Assembly: GCA_037189985.1 (NCBI GenBank) | Contig: JBBCJX010000003.1 | Location: forward strand, 124,001 to 188,000 | Direction of reading: 5' to 3' | Source: UBA2031 sp037189985 | Lineage (GTDB): Bacteria; Pseudomonadota; Gammaproteobacteria; Pseudomonadales; Moraxellaceae | Length of the DNA stretch: 64,000 nt | Part shown: piece after piece, positions 1 through 15,100 of the stretch | Numbering within the stretch: position 1 is the first letter of the stretch | Layout of the letters: each line of letters starts with the position of its first letter | Made by a program: the position numbers and the translations under genes | Notes under the pieces: model-generated | What the model saw: only the letters and a program-made list of their open reading frames with translations | Told to the model about the DNA's origin: nothing | The model's database searches: none

Positions 1-3000
1 TGACTACTGGCTGGGTTGATCGCGTCACCATTCGGAGCCTGTCCACCGGCACCATAATACTGAGCTCTGATCTTGGTTATGAGCCTTCGTTGGAAGGGCC
101 TCTGGCGGCAGGTGCATTTCTCGATCGCGCATTCACTTTTAACTGGCCTGCAGGTGTCAGCCCTGTTGGACGTTTTGAGTTCTTGGTTGTAGCGGATAAT
201 GCTGATCAGGTTGTGGAGGTGAATTTAGAGGATACTGCCGAAAGTAATAATGCATATCAGACCCAGATGGCGTTTGGTCCGGATCTTGTCGCGAAGAATC
301 TGAATGTTTCCCCACAAAACCCTCAGGCAGGTGATGTACTGACTATTAGTTGGGAGGTATGGAACGAGGGAGCAGCAGCACTTTCCACTTTCTTTAATGA
401 AAATATTTACATTACGAACATGACCGCAGGAGAAATGCTGCGCAATATCTGGCTGGGCTATGACCCTGCCCAGGATGGTTTCATACGTCCGGGAGAATTC
501 CGGATGCGGAGTATAAGTGTCCAGTTGCCGCATGGCATCATTGGGGCTGGTGATATTGATATCCGGCTGACTACAAATGGTTTGCAAGGTTTCCATGGAA
601 CGATTTATGAAACCAATGCGAGCAACACGGCATATGACAACAACGAACTGGTAGCGCATACCTATTCGCAGCAGCGGCCTTATGCCGATTTGCGCATCAC
701 TGATGTCAGCGCTCCTTCATCTACTGTTTCAGGTGAGTATGTCACACTGACCTGGACAGTAACGAACCATGGCAATGCCGAAACCGGTACGGGATGGTAT
801 GACGACATCATCTTGAGCACGGATAGCGTTATTGGTAACAGCAATGATCTGCGCATCGCACGCGTTCGTCATGAAGGCATGCTGGTGCCGGGCCAGAGTT
901 ATACCCAGACAGCCACGGTGAAATTGCCGCTGTGGGGGAGTGGGGGCTTCTTCCTGGCAGTGAAGTCCGATGGCGGTGGTGAGGTACTGGAGTTTGATAC
1001 CCGTGCTGATAATGTCAGCCCTGCCACATTGATTGAGTTTATCACTCCGTTCATTGACCTGGTGGTAAGTGAGGTTTCGGCGCCTGAAGCTGCAGTTGGT
1101 GGTGAAAGCATTCAGGTGAACTGGAGTGTTTCCAATATCGGGAATGCGACGACCGATCTTTCTTACTGGAATGATCGTGTCTATCTGTCCCGCGATGGCT
1201 CGATCAGTGCTGATGACATCATCTTGTCCGGCTCCATCAGCCATCAGGGACTGTTAGGGTCCGGCGCCAGTTATACAGGCCATGCAACCGTTACCCTGCC
1301 GCGCAATCTTGAGGGTGACTTCTACCTCATAGTGGACACCAACATCGGCCGGGCTGTCACTGAGTCGGATATTGCAAACAATGCCCGTGTCAGTGTCTTG
1401 CCTCTGCGAATCACACTTGCGCCAGCCGCCGATCTTGTTGTCAATGATGTATCTGGCCCCGGTATCTTGCGGCCGGGCGAAGCCACTACGCTGACCTATA
1501 CGGTCAGCAACCTTGGCGATGCGGACGCCACGGGCTCCTGGCTTGACCGTATTTATCTTTCTGATGGCGGTCAGCTCATACAGGTTGCCAGCCTGATCAA
1601 TGCCAATACTCTGCCAGCGGGGCAAAGCGGTCAGCGGACGGTGAGCTTTACCGTTCCTGCCAACGTGCCGGAGAAGGAGTATCACTGGCTGGTCAAGGTT
1701 GATACCAACAATTCCATTTACGAGCGCGACCGTGAGGCGAACAACCAAGCGATCTCTCTGGAGCCTGTGCGTATCGCCAGGCTGGACCTGTCCGTCACAT
1801 CCATCACGGCACCCAGCCTGGTGCCATCGGGATCATCGCTGCATGTCGACTGGGTGGTGACCAATACGGGAGGTACGGCGATAGGAAACTGGGTGGACAG
1901 GGTCTTCCTTGTCCAGGGCGCCACCTCCATCAAGGTCGGGGAGGTGGCGCGAAGCGGCCCCCTGGCCACCGGTGCGAGCTACCAACTGGGGCTGGATATT
2001 GCCATTCCCCTCAACTATGCCGGCGAATACGAGATTCGCGTCATTACGGATGCGGCCAATGCCCTGAATGACGGCTTGCGTGGCAACAACCAGCGTTCGC
2101 AGGCCCTGGAAGTCGACCTAACGCCTTATGCAGATCTGGCGGTCACCAGTGTAACGGCGCCAGAGCGGATCATCGCCGACCCCGCGCCACTGGAAGTTTC
2201 CTGGACGGTCAGCAACCAAGGCACCGGAGCGGGGTTGACGTCTTCTTGGGTGGATCGCGTCGTGCTTTCCAGAAACGCCACTTATGGCGACAGTGATGAC
2301 GTGGTGCTGGGAGAGTTCCTTCGCGAAGGAGGCCTGCAGGCGGGCGACGCCTACACGCGCACCGAGCAGTTCCTGATGCCGCCCTATACCTCTGGCCGTT
2401 ACACGATATTCGTGGTTAGCGATGCGCGTGCGCAGGTTTTCGAGAACGGCAGCGAAACCAACAATCGTGGCCAGGTGGCGCATCCTGTCGACATCATGCC
2501 GCAGCCTTATGCTGATTTGCAGGTAGAGTCCGTCACCTATACGGGCGAGCCTGCCAGTGGCAAACCCCTGCAGGTGGTCTGGAGCGTCGTCAACAACGGC
2601 ATTGGCAGTACCAGTACCGCAGCTTGGTCGGATCGTGTCTGGTTGAGCCGTAACCCGGATGGTACCGGGGGTGTGATTGAGCTGGGTTCAGCGGGCCATA
2701 TCGGCCAGCTGGCAGTGGGCGACCGTTACCAGCGCACGCTGAATGTCGTGTTGCCGCAAGGCATTACGGGAGATTATTACCTCAACGTCAGCACCAGCGG
2801 TCCCTATGAGTTCATTTACACGAACAACAACAGGACCAGTTCAGCCGTCATCCCGGTGTCCCTGTCATTGTCACCGGATTTGCGCGTGGAAAGCGTCAGC
2901 CTGCCGCAAACGGCGCAGGAAGGCACGCTTATCGACGTGACCTGGACCGTAGTCAACGAAGGGGAGGTGCCGGCGACTGGTATCTGGACCGATACGGTCT

Positions 3001-6000
3001 ATCTCGTGCCGGTCAGTGGTACTGGCAACACGGTCAACCTGGGCAGTTTCTCCTATGATCGCGGGCTGGATGCCGGCATCCGCTACACGCGTACCGAGCA
3101 GGTACGCCTCCCGGCCAAGATCGAAGGGCTGTACCGCATACAGGTGGTGACCAACACCGGCTACAAGCTGTACGAGCATGGAGTTGCCCGGAACAACAAC
3201 TCGTTGCTCTCCACCGATACCACCACGATCAGTCTCAATGATCGCCCGGACCTTCGTGTCAGCTCGGTGGAGGTACCCACGCATGTAACGGCAGGCACCA
3301 GTGCCGCCATCCGTTATACGGTTACCAACCAAGGCCCGACCGCTGCCACGGGGCAATGGCGCGACCGCGTTTACCTGTCTCTGGATGGCACGCTGAGCGC
3401 CGATGACATCCTGCTCGGCCAGTTCAGCAATGGTGCCGCGCTTGCCCCGACAGAAAGCTATTCGGTGACCAGTGCGATGGTGGATATCCCCATCCGTTAC
3501 CGCGGCAATGCCTACATCATCGTCGTAGCGGATGGCGGCAACAACGTCGATGAATATCCCAATGAGAGTAACAACGTCCGGGTGGCGCAGTTCTACGTGG
3601 ACCCGGTGCCGTTCGCCGACCTCGTCGCCAGCGACGTGGTGGCGCCCGATCAGGCGGTATACGGCAGCAGCATCGAAGTCCGCTACAAGGTCAGCAACAA
3701 GGGCAGCGCGGAAACACGCGGTGACAGTGCTTCGGTCCAGACTTGGACTGATTCGGTCTGGCTGGCGCGGGATCCCCGGCGCCCCGGTGCCTACAAGGGC
3801 GATATCCTGTTGAGCACGACCACCCACACCGGGCACTTGGCCGTGGGAGAGGACTATCTCGGCACGGCCACGGTCAGGTTGCCGGCCAACCTGTATTCCG
3901 GCAATTACTACATCACCGTCTGGACAGACACCTACGACACCATCCTTGAGGACACGCTGGCCAGCAACCTGAACCCGGATGATCCCAATCAGGCAGACAA
4001 CAACAACTACAAGGCCCGGCCCATCAGCATCATCGGCATCACGCCGCCGGACTTGACGGTGACCGATGTCATTGCACCGGCCACAGCGAATGCCGAGGGA
4101 AGTTATTCCTTCAGTTACACCGTCAGGAATGTGGGTGACCTCATCCAGAACGGAGGCTGGACGGACACGGTCTACCTGGCGGATACGCCTGATCTGGCGA
4201 CGGCAAAGGAGGTCTGGCGCCTGGGGGATTACACGCAGCGCCGCACACTGGCCAACGGCGAGTCCTACACCGTTACCCAGACGGTGCAGTTGGGGCCGTC
4301 CGTACAGGCGCGTTACCTCATCGTGCGGACTGACAGTGGCAGTGCCGTCGCGGAAGTGAGTGAGTCAAACAACAACCGCAGTACGGCAAGTATCGTCAGC
4401 AACCGTGCTTCAGACCTTGCCGTCACTGCGGTCATCACACAGCCTGACAACTTCTCGGGTGAAGAAACCCTCATCACCTGGACGGTCACCAACCTGGGGG
4501 CCGATGTCTGGGCCGGTACCCGGAACTGGATCGACTCCGTCTTCATCAGTGCTGACCCGGTATTGATCAAGGATAGCAAGCGCACCACGCGTCTGGCCTC
4601 GGTCATTCATCCCAACACGGAAGGGCTGGCATCGGGCGAGAGCTACACCGCTTCAGCAAAGGTCAAATTGCCGCCCGGTACAGATGGTACTTATTACATC
4701 TACGTGATCACGGATGTCGACAAAGGTGCCGAGAACTGGACACCGTTGCCCGACCTGAAAAGTGGCAGCAATGCGGGCGTGAGTGAGCAATATGCAACGC
4801 GTGTTTACGAAGATGGCAACATCCAGAACAACACCGCACGCGGCACACTGGATATCACTTACCGTGAAGCTGATCTGCAGATCGACAGCATTACGTTGTC
4901 CGATCCCAATCCCTCATCCGGCCAACTGATCACGGTCACCTGGACTGTCACCAACCGTGGCACACGAGAAACACGGGCCAACTCCTGGCTGGATGGTGTC
5001 TATCTGTCCCGGGATGCTTCGCTGGATGAAACGGATTATCCGCTGGTCGACCGTGGCTCGGAGCTTGAGCGCTTGTCACGTGTCCGTGCCACATCGCTGG
5101 GTACCAACCCCGATGGTACCCCGCACTACCTGCAGCCGGGCGAGTCCTACACCAACTCCGCTACCTTTCTGCTGCCAGAGTCCATCAGTGGAGATTTCCA
5201 TATTCTGGTGAAGGCGGATACCTCTACCACCAAGAACTACCAGAGCCCCACACCCAGCTCCATTCGGAGTGGCCTGGATACTATAGGTGGAAGCGGCCCC
5301 GGCGCCGTGCTGGAGTTCCGCGACGAAGGCAACAATGTCGCATCGCTTCCTGTCTCCATAACGCTGGCCACGCCACCGGACTTGCAGGTGACGGAAGTGC
5401 TGGCGCCCAACGCAGTGCTGGCCGGCCAGACCTTCACCGTCAATTACACCGTCAGCAATTTGGGTGGCGAGGTGCCAAGCGACCAGCGTAGCTGGGTCGA
5501 TCTGGTTTATCTCTCCAAGGATCGCTTCCTTGACGTCAAGAGCGACCGCTACGTCGGCTACCTCAACCACAGCGGTGGGCTCGCCGCTGGCGGCAGCTAC
5601 AGTGGCACGCTCCAGATTACGGTGCCGCGCGATCTTGAAGGGCCGTACTACGTGTTTGTCGTCACCGACCCGGCGAACGCCATGGGCAAAGGTGAATTCG
5701 GCAGCGTGCGAGAGTTCGGCAAGGAGCAGAACAACGAACTGGCCGCCGCGCAGCCCATTCTGGTGGAGACACCACCACCGGCCGACCTCAAGGCAACGAA
5801 CGTCATCGTGCCCGCCAGCGGTATCGTGGGTAACGATATCCAGATCACTTACACCATCATCAACGACTCCATCAATCCGGCCCTGGGCCGTTGGACGGAT
5901 GCCGTCTACCTGTCCACTGACAGTGAGTGGGACATTGGCGACATCCTGCTTGGCAAGATTGACCGCACAAGTGGTCTTGCCGCGCAGGGCAGCTACACCG

Positions 6001-6170
6001 CCACGCTGACGGCCAAGCTGCCGCCGCTCAAGGACGGAAGCTGGCGCATCATCGTGCGTCCGGACCTCTACAATGAAGTTTTCGAAGGCAAGATCACCTA
6101 CACCGCAACTGGTCTCAACATTCCGCCGGGCGAAGCCAACAACCGTACCGCCTCCGGCAGCGCCTTGCAG
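1..6170 (+). repeat. Tandem CARDB-type repeats in the giant protein
   Basis: About 15 full repeats of roughly 115-160 residues, preceded by the tail of another cut by the window edge. They begin near 285, 684, 1056, 1428, 1782, 2130, 2511, 2874, 3246, 3618, 4047, 4413, 4869, 5379 and 5784. Each opens with (A/P)DLxVxxVxxP, then VxWTVxNxG, then WxDxVYLS, a GLxxGxSYT step and a closing ExNNxR/A. This is the usual pattern of CARDB (cell adhesion-related) beta-sandwich domains. The first few repeats are visibly less GC-rich than the later ones. Confidence 0.85.
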
Positions 6171-9100
6171 GTGACGGTGCCCACGTTGCAGGTGGCGAAT
6201 CTGCTCAACACCACGCTGAGCCCCGGGCAGGAGCGCTTGTACCGCGTCAGCGTCGCCAGCGGCGAAACCCTGCGCGTCACGCTGGATGCACTGTCTGACC
6301 AAGGCAGTAACGAGCTCTACATCCGCTACGGCGACATCCCCACGGGGTATGCCTTCGACGCGGCCTACACCAACCCCTCCGCCGCGGACCAGCAGGTGAT
6401 CATTCCCAGCACGCTCGCCGGGGATTACTACATCCTCGTGCGTGCCCGCGAGGGTGCCACGGCTTTGCCTGTGACCTTGCGTGCCGATCTTGTGCCACTG
6501 TCCATCACACAGGTCACGCCTGATCAGGGCGGCACCGGTGATGACAACCACCGCTGGGTGACTTTTGACATCCTGGGCACGCACTTTAAAGCCGGAGCAC
6601 TCGTCAAGTTGTCGCGTCCTGGCTTTTATGAGGTGGAGCCTTCGCGCTGGCAGGTGCTGGATGCCACCCATATCCGCGCCATCTTCGACCTGCGTGACGT
6701 GCCGCATGGCCTTTACGATATCACTGTCATCAATCCCGACGGCTCCCGTGTCACGGAAGTGGCGCGCTATCTGGTGGAGCGGGGCATCGAGGTTGACGTC
6801 ACCATCGGCATCGGTGGACCGCGCACGCTCGGCCCGGGCGAGAACGGGCTTTACAGCGTCTCGCTGCAAAGCCTGACCAACGTGGACACGCCCTATGTGC
6901 GCTTCGACATCGGCGCGCCCAATATGGGCAACAGTAGCTATGTGCTGGAAGGGCTGGAGCTGCCTTATGTGGTCTTTGCCAGCAATGTCGTCGGCCAACC
7001 CGATGGTCGTACCACCGATGCGGCAGGTAACACCCAGGCCTACGGCGCGACACCCACTACCGGCACCACGCGCAAGGACATTCCCTGGGCCAGCCTGGAC
7101 GGCGCCCTGAACACCAACGGATTCAGCCTGACACCGGGTTATGCCTTTGACGTGGGAGCGGGCGGTTTCGTCGGCATGACCTTCGCGGTGCAGACCTATC
7201 CGGGCCTGGCTGAATGGATTGCCTACGATTTCGAAGGACTGCGCGCCAAACTTTATGCGCTGCGTCCGGAGTGGAAAGAGCAGGGCTTGCTGGACGGCGG
7301 CGCGGAGACGCTCGACAACATCCAGCCCGGCCTCTCTGCTAAGTTCCTGTCCAGGGACCCAGAGGTGCATCTCAGCAAGCTGGAGCAGTTGGCCTTGCCC
7401 TTCCGCTTCAACGTGCTGGGCAGCGCAACGCCGCTCACGCGCGACGAGTTCGTGGCTGACCAGATACTGCATGCGCTGAAACTGCGCGATGCCATCCTGG
7501 CCGACAGCACCGTGCCACCGACGCTGGCCAACCTGGCCGCCGATCCCTCACAGTGGACGGCTGGCTGGCTGGCTGCACTGGAGTCCGCCGGTCTCCTGCG
7601 CCCGCTGGACGAAGCGCCGCCCATCCGTGAAAACACCAAGGTGCTCAGCCTCAACGCCACGTTGGCCAGCGGCATCCTGCTGGCCAAGGGTGGCGAGAGC
7701 TATCGTACCCAGGCCGACATCCTGAGCTTCTTCTCACAGGTGCAGAAATGGTACGGCGACACCGCGCGCTATGCGGGCGACCCGGATGCTGCCACCGTGC
7801 AGATCCTCTATCACGAGTATCGTGAACTACCCAACGGCGGTGGTTTCGTCGAGATTCCCGTGCCCGCCATGGCGGACCCTGCCGATCATGATCAGCAGGC
7901 TGCGCAGGATACGCATTTCCTCAACTTCAACGTGTACGCGGGCGGCCAGGCTGAACTGGAATATCTGCGCTACATCGGCGTGCTGGACCAGAATTTCCGG
8001 CCTGTCGGGGCACAAGCCCTCAATCTCACGCAATACCTGCAACAGGCGGCCCAGCAGGCCAGCGAGGCGGGCGCACTCATCAGCGTGCGGGGCCCGCAGG
8101 CGGTGCTGGGCGCGGATGGCGGCAGCTACGTGCCCACCGGCACGGCCCTGCCGTACACGCTGTCCTTCAGCAATCCCAGTCTGACGGCGGCCGGCCAGTT
8201 GCGCATCGTCACCCAGCTTGATGCCGACCTGGATCCGCGCTCGCTGCGTCTCTCCGACATCAAGATCGGTGATATCAATGTGCACCTGCCGGGTGACCGC
8301 GCTAATTTCCAGGGAGATTTCGATTTCACCGGCAGCAAGGGCTTCATCCTGCGCGTAAGCGCCGGCATCGACGTGCAGACCCGCACCGCCACCTGGCTCT
8401 TGCAGGCCATCGACCCGGATACCGGCGAGGTCCTGCAGGACGCCACGCGCGGCCTGCTCGTGGCCGCTGTCGGGGCCAGCGAAAGCCAGGCTGAACAGCA
8501 GACCCGCGGCTTTGTCAGCTACACCGTGCAGGCAGCGGTTTCGGCCGCATCCGGCGCGGAAATCACCACCACGGCACGCATCCTCATCGACGCCGCGCCG
8601 CCCATTGAAAGCACCGCCTCCACGGTGAGCCTGGATGCCCAGGCGCCGACCACGGCGATTGCCGTCACGGCGCTGGGCAACAACGCCGAAGGGTTGCCCA
8701 CCTTCGACGTGCGCTGGCAGTCCGTGGACGATACCAGCGGCATCAAGTCCGTCACGGTCTACGTCGCGGAAAACGGCGGTGACTTCCGTATCTGGCTGCG
8801 CCAGGTCAGCCCGGAACAGGCCCAAGCCCTGTTCACCGGCGAAGCCGGCAAGCAGTACGAATTCCTCGCGGTCGCCACGGACAATGCCGGCAACCGCGAA
8901 GCCGCTTCGGTGGCCAATGCCGTGCTGCCGGACGATGGCGCCCGCCAGGCTATCCTGGACTCCCTGGGCGTGACGGAAACACTCACGCAAACAACGGAAA
9001 TCCCGCTCGCGCCCGCTGACCGTAACTACAGCAGCAACACGCTCTTCCAGCAGGCCACCCAGCAGTTGCCGGGCAATGTCGCCAGCACGCAGCAGGGCGA

Positions 9101-12100
9101 CCTGCGCAATGTGCTCGCGCCCTTCACCCTGCGCGGTTTCGCCGAAGGCTTTGCCGGCAGCGCCGGCGACGTAGGTGCGCTGGCCTTGGTGGAGTTAGCG
9201 GACGGCAGTGTCCTCACCAGCGCTGGCAGTGCACGCAACGAGGTCTACCGCTTTGGCAAGGACGGTGGTCGCAGCACCCAGCCGCTCTTCACGCTGGACA
9301 GCCCCGTGCTCGACATGGCTGTAGATTCCCTCGGCCAGCTCTGGGTCATGACCGGCGCCGAACTGTTGCAGGTGGACGCCGCCAGCGGCGAGATCCTGCG
9401 GAGGCTCAAGGGGCCGGGCGGCGAGCCGCTCACCCATGCTCTCGCCATCCACCCGGAAACGGGCCTGATCTACGTGTCCTCCGGCAACGGCATTGAAATC
9501 TTCAACCCCACCGAGGCCGACCCGGTGCGCGCCTGGACGCATTTCAGCAACCAGCGCGTGGGCGATCTCGCCTTCGGGCCGGACGGCCGCCTCTGGGGCG
9601 TGCGCTGGACCGGCAGCGAGATCACTGCGTCCACGCTCAATCCCACTACAGACATCGTCAGCTTCCCGATGACGGGCCGCGAGAAGGGCAGGGCACAACT
9701 GGAGTACCGGATCGCCGGCCTCGTCGACAGCATCAGCTTCGGCGCCGCCGGCACGGCGCTGGAGGGCCTGCTCTTGGCCTCAAGCAATCTCAAGCAGCGC
9801 CCGGTGGTGGCGGGCAGCGGCAGCACGCCGCACCAGTCCGCCGTGTGGATGATCGAACTGGAAAGCCGCCGCGTGTTGCAGGTGGCCACCGGCGGCACGC
9901 GCGGCGAAAGCATCGTTGCCACCCGGGATGGCCGCATTCTGGCCGCACAGACGGGCCGCATCGACGAGATCGCACCGCGCCGCGCTCCATTGGTAACTGC
10001 TGTCACGGTGCCGGATGGCGCTCTCATGCCCCTGCCGCTCACTCAGGTCGGTGTGGTTTTCGACCAGGACATGTGGCTGGGCAACGCGCCGGAAAGCGAC
10101 GGGCGCAGCGTGCTCAACACCGCCAACTTCACCTTCACAGCGCTGGATGGAGATGGCAGCAGCATCGTCACGCCGCACAGCGTGCGCTGGGACGCCGCCA
10201 CGCGCACGGCCTGGCTGGACGTGAGCGGCCTGCCCGCCGGCCACTACCAGCTCACCGTGAGCGCCAGCCTGCAAAACAGCATGGAAGTGGCGCTGGAGCA
10301 GGGCTACGTCAGCACCTTCACTGCGCTGCTCAACATGACCAGCCATCTGCGGCTGGACTTCAGCAATACCCGCGCCGATCGCGCCACCGGCGCCATCGCC
10401 TACGACATCAACATCACCAACATCGGGCCGGATGACCTGCGCGGCCCGCTCATGCTGCTGCTTGATCCGGGCCGCTATTTCGGCGAGGGCATCCTCGGTG
10501 CCACGCCGGGTACAGGCGACCAGTCCGATCTCTGGGTGCTGGACCTCACCGCCGCCCTGCAAGGCATGGGCGGCAAGCTCGCCTCGGGTGCTCTGCTTGC
10601 CAACCAGACTGTGATCATCGTGCCGGCCAGCCTGTTCAGCGTGCGCGCCGGCATGGCCGATCTGGTCAAGGCCAACCTGGGCCATGGCGTTTACGCCATG
10701 CCCTACGAGAACCTGCCGCCCACTCTCGGCCTCCCGGCCAGCCAGACCACGGCACCCGGCGTGCCGGAAGACCTAGTGGCGCTGCCGGACCTGTTGGCCC
10801 GTCTCGGTTTGGCCAACCGGGCCGCGCTGGAAGCCCACATCCTGGAAACCGACTTCAGCAGCGCCACCACCGATGCCCAGGCCTTGGTCTTGCTCGGCCT
10901 GCCGGCCGATCTGCCCGATGCCGAGCTGATGGCGCTCTATTATGTTTGGGATGAGCTGTACTTCGGCCCCTACGACGACACCCCGGTCCTCACCGAAAAC
11001 CTGGTCCTGCCCGCCGCCCAGGCCGGCCAGCCGTGGTCGGCTGAAGTCCAAGCGGTCGATGCCGACGGCACGACCTTCTTCTGGCAACTGGTGCAGGCAC
11101 CCGCCGGCGTCACGCTGACTCCGGTTGAAGGCTTCACCGAAGGGGAGGATGGCTACCACGCCCGCGCCGTGCTGAACTGGACGCCCGGCTTGCGCGCCAG
11201 TGCCGACACGGAAATCGTGGTGCGCGTGTACGACAGCCGGGGTGGCGTGGCCACCAAGCGCTTCCAACTGCCCGTGACCGGCGGCAACCACGCCCCCGTG
11301 ATTGGCGGCCTCTACGATTTCACTCTTCAGGAAGGCCAGCCCCTCGTTCTGCCGATTGCCGCCGCCGACGCAGATGGAGACACGCTGACTTACACCTTCC
11401 GCAACCTGCCGGCGGGCGCCCGCTTCGACGCCGCCACCGGCCTCCTGAGCTGGACGCCGGGCTACAACCAGGCCGGGGTCTACGAAGGGATCACGGTCCT
11501 TGTCAGTGATGGTGATCGAGTAGTTTCGCAATCCTTCACCCTGACCGTTGAACAGGCCTGGCCCAAGCCCGTGCTTTCGCCTGTGCTTGCACAAACCCTG
11601 CGCGAAGGCGACCGCTTTGCCCTGCAACTGCGCGGTAACCTGCCTGGCGGACAGGCCCAGACGGACGGCAGCACCGTCACCCTGGAATACAGCAGCCCCT
11701 GGCTGCCCGGCGGCGCCACGCTCAACAGTGAAACCGGCTGGCTGGAGTGGACACCGGGCTTCAACCAGCATGGCAACTTCCGCCTGCCGGTCACGCTCAC
11801 GGCTACCTGGACCTCCCCCGATGGTGAGGTGACCGTCACCACAGTCACACAGGACGTGGTGCTCAACGTGCTGAACGCCAACGGCGCGCCCGTCTTCCTG
11901 CCCGCCGAAACCTGGCAGGTGCTGGAAGGTCAGCCGCTGCGCATCAGCGTCTTCGCGGCCGACCCGGACAACCCCGACTTCGAGCCCCGCATCCGCCTGA
12001 TTCCCGGTGGCCCGGCCACCGGACCCGCCACCACCGCGCCCACGGTCAGCTACACCGTGCAGGGCTTGCCCGAAGGTGCAGTCTTTGATGCGGAAACGCT

Positions 12101-15100
12101 GGAAATCGTCTGGACGCCTGGCTATGCCCAATCCGGCAGCTACACCATCACCGTGACCGCCACGGACGACGGCGACGGGACAGGTACGCCTGCCGTCAGC
12201 CATCTCGTGATTCCCATCGTGGTCAGCAACGCCAACCGTGCCCCGGTGATCGGCAATATCCAGAACGCCTTCATGGACAAGGGCGCGGTGCTGGACATTC
12301 CCGTCACCGCCGTGGACGTGGACGGCAATCCCGTCACGCTCACCGTCATCGGCCTGCCGCCTTTCGCTACCTTCATCCAGAACGTGCCCGGCAGCGGCAA
12401 TGCCAGCGGCGTCATCCGCTTTGCGCCGGGGGCTGGCCATCGCGGCGACTACACTATCACCGTGGTGGCCAGCGACGATGGCGACGGCAACATCAACCAG
12501 GTGCTCACCGAAAGCCGCAGCTTCGTGCTCACCGTGCGCAGCGAAAGCGAAGCCCCGGTCATCACCGCGCCTGCCCAGGTAGTGGCCGTGGTCGGCCAGC
12601 CGCTCAGCCTGCCCATCCTCATCAGTGATGCCGACCAGGACGCTCTCACGCTAGCCAGCCTTGGTCTGCCGATCGGCGCCACGTTCACGCCGCAGCCCCA
12701 GTACGGCCATGTGCTGCTGAACTGGACGCCCACGGCTGACGACCTCGGTAGCCGTGATGTCGAGATCATCGTCACCGACAGCGGCCTGCCACCGGCTGAT
12801 GCCGGCTACGCCACGCCAGCAAACCCGGTGCCCAACGTCACCCGCCATGTCATCCGCATCGTCGTGCGCGAGGCCAACGTGGCTCCCGGCCTGCTTGGTG
12901 TGCAGGTCAACGGCGAGCTCGTCAATGCCGGCGACGGCAGCGCGCCGCTTGCCATCAACATCAGCGAAGGCCAGCCGCTCGACATCGCGTTCTTTGGTCA
13001 GGACAGCGATGGCGATCACCTCGATTGGCGCGCCACCGGCCTGCCACGCGGCATGGTGCTCACGCCCAGCGCCAGCGGCGACCGCGCCAGCCTCACCTGG
13101 CTGCCGGATTTCTTCGCAGCGCAGGACAGCAACACCGGCACTCCCGGTCTCTGGCGCTTCACCGTCACCGGTTCCGACGGAATGGCCAGCATCACGCGCA
13201 CCGTGGAAATCCGCGTGCAGAACGTCAACCAGACCCCGCGTATCCTGCCGATGCCGCTGCAACTGGTGAGCGAAGGCGAGACGCTGAGCTTCACCGTCCG
13301 CGGCGTCGATTTCGACAATGATACCTTGCGCTACGCGCTGCTCTTCGACGCTACCACGCCCGCCGGCATCGCCTTCGACCCGCTCACTGGCTATTTCGAG
13401 TGGACTCCCACGCAAGACGTGGTGGACAACGCACAGGGCAGCGACAAGCCCTTTACCTTCACCTTCCAGGTCAGCGACGGCACCGCCGTCTCCACACAGA
13501 CCGTGCAGGTGCGCGTGTTCGACGTGAACCGCCGGCCCAGCCTCACCGTCAGCAACCACGCTGTGGTCGTGGGCGATACCTTGAGTATTCCGGTGGTGTT
13601 CGGCAACACCGCTACCAGCGGCATACAGGTGAATGACGCCGACGGTATTGCGCAAACGCAAAATCTTGCCATCACCTTCCACAACCTCCCGGAAGGCGCC
13701 ACCTACGACGCCACCACCCGCCGCCTGCTCTGGACCCCCGGTCCCGGCCAGATCGGCGATGTCCTAGTCACGGCCCAGGTCAGCGATGGCCGCCATACCA
13801 CCAGCGCCACCTTCACCCTGCGCGTGGTGGCCGATGCCACGGCCAATGCCCCGAAAATCACCGTGTCCACCACGCCCAGCTTTCCGGCGCTGCCCGGCCA
13901 GCTCGTGGTCGCCACGGTACGCGCCGATGCCTGGAGCGGCATCGCCAGCATCACCACGGAAATGCGCAACCCCCTCACCGGCCAGTGGCAGGCCGTGGCG
14001 CTGGATGGCGCCGGTCGCCTGCGCTTCACGCCAGCCGCCCCCGGCCTTCTGGAGTTGCGCGTAACTGCCACCGACCGCGACGGCTTCACTGCCACCCAGA
14101 CCCATACCGTGCGCGTGAAAGACCCGGCGGATACCCAAGCCCCCGCCCTCCAGTGGGGTGGCCTGTTGATCGGGCAGGGCAGTCTGGAAGCAGGTAGTCG
14201 TCCAGCCGACATCACCGCGCTGACCGCCATTACGGCCCGCATCACAGAGCTGCAACTGATGGGCTGGCGCCTGGAAATGGCGCCGGTGGGCAGTAACGCC
14301 TGGCAGACGGTGGCAGAAGCCGAATGGCCCGCCATCAGCCTGGATCAGCAGGTCACCTTGGTCACGCTTGATCCCACGCGTTTCGCCAACGGCCTGTACC
14401 AGCTCCGCCTCAGCGCCACCGATCTCGCTGGCCGCACCCGCGAGATCGAAGCCGTGCTGCGCCTCGACACCGCCGAGAAGCACATCGAGACCGTCACCAC
14501 CAGTGACGGCACCGTGCAACTCGGCGGCCACACGCTCGACCTTGCCCGTTACTGGCAGGCGGGCACGACGGTTGGTGATCTCGGCAACTGGCAGATTCCC
14601 GCCCTCGCCAGCCAGCTCGGCAGCGATCAGCCCCGCACTGAAATGAGCGGCGCTACCGCCCCCTGGCAGGAAGGCGCGCGCGTCTGGCTGCAAGTGCCCG
14701 CCACCCTCGCCAATGGCGCCGCCGGCCTCGCCAACCTCAGCTTCACGCTCGCTACCCAAAGCCAGAAACTGGGCACGGAGCCTTGGGCTCCCGAAGTCTG
14801 GCATCCGGCCTTCACCGGCCCCGCCGGCTGGCAGCTTGAGGCCACCAATAACTCCCTCGCCCCCCTTGGGGGAGAGGGTTGGGGTGAGGGGGAGGTTCCC
14901 GACGCCTTGATCCGCCAGGGCAACCGCCTCTACGACCAGAACACCGGCCTGCCCTGGGTGCCCGAAGCCTGGCGTCTCACTGCGCCCGATGGCACGCAAT
15001 ACCTGCTTGATGCTCAAGGCCACATGACTCAGGTGATTTTCACCGACGGTGCCCGCTGGCTGGTCAGCGACGCCGGCATCGTTGCCACCAGCGGCGACTG

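Noticed and set aside
90..92. TTG as the start of the giant gene
   Set aside because: The frame is open to the window edge and the 29 codons before it continue a CARDB-type motif, so the real start lies upstream.
5076..7472. Long minus-strand open frame (798 codons) inside the giant gene
   Set aside because: It is antisense to GC-rich repeat coding, shows no domain pattern, and many similar antisense frames occur along the gene.
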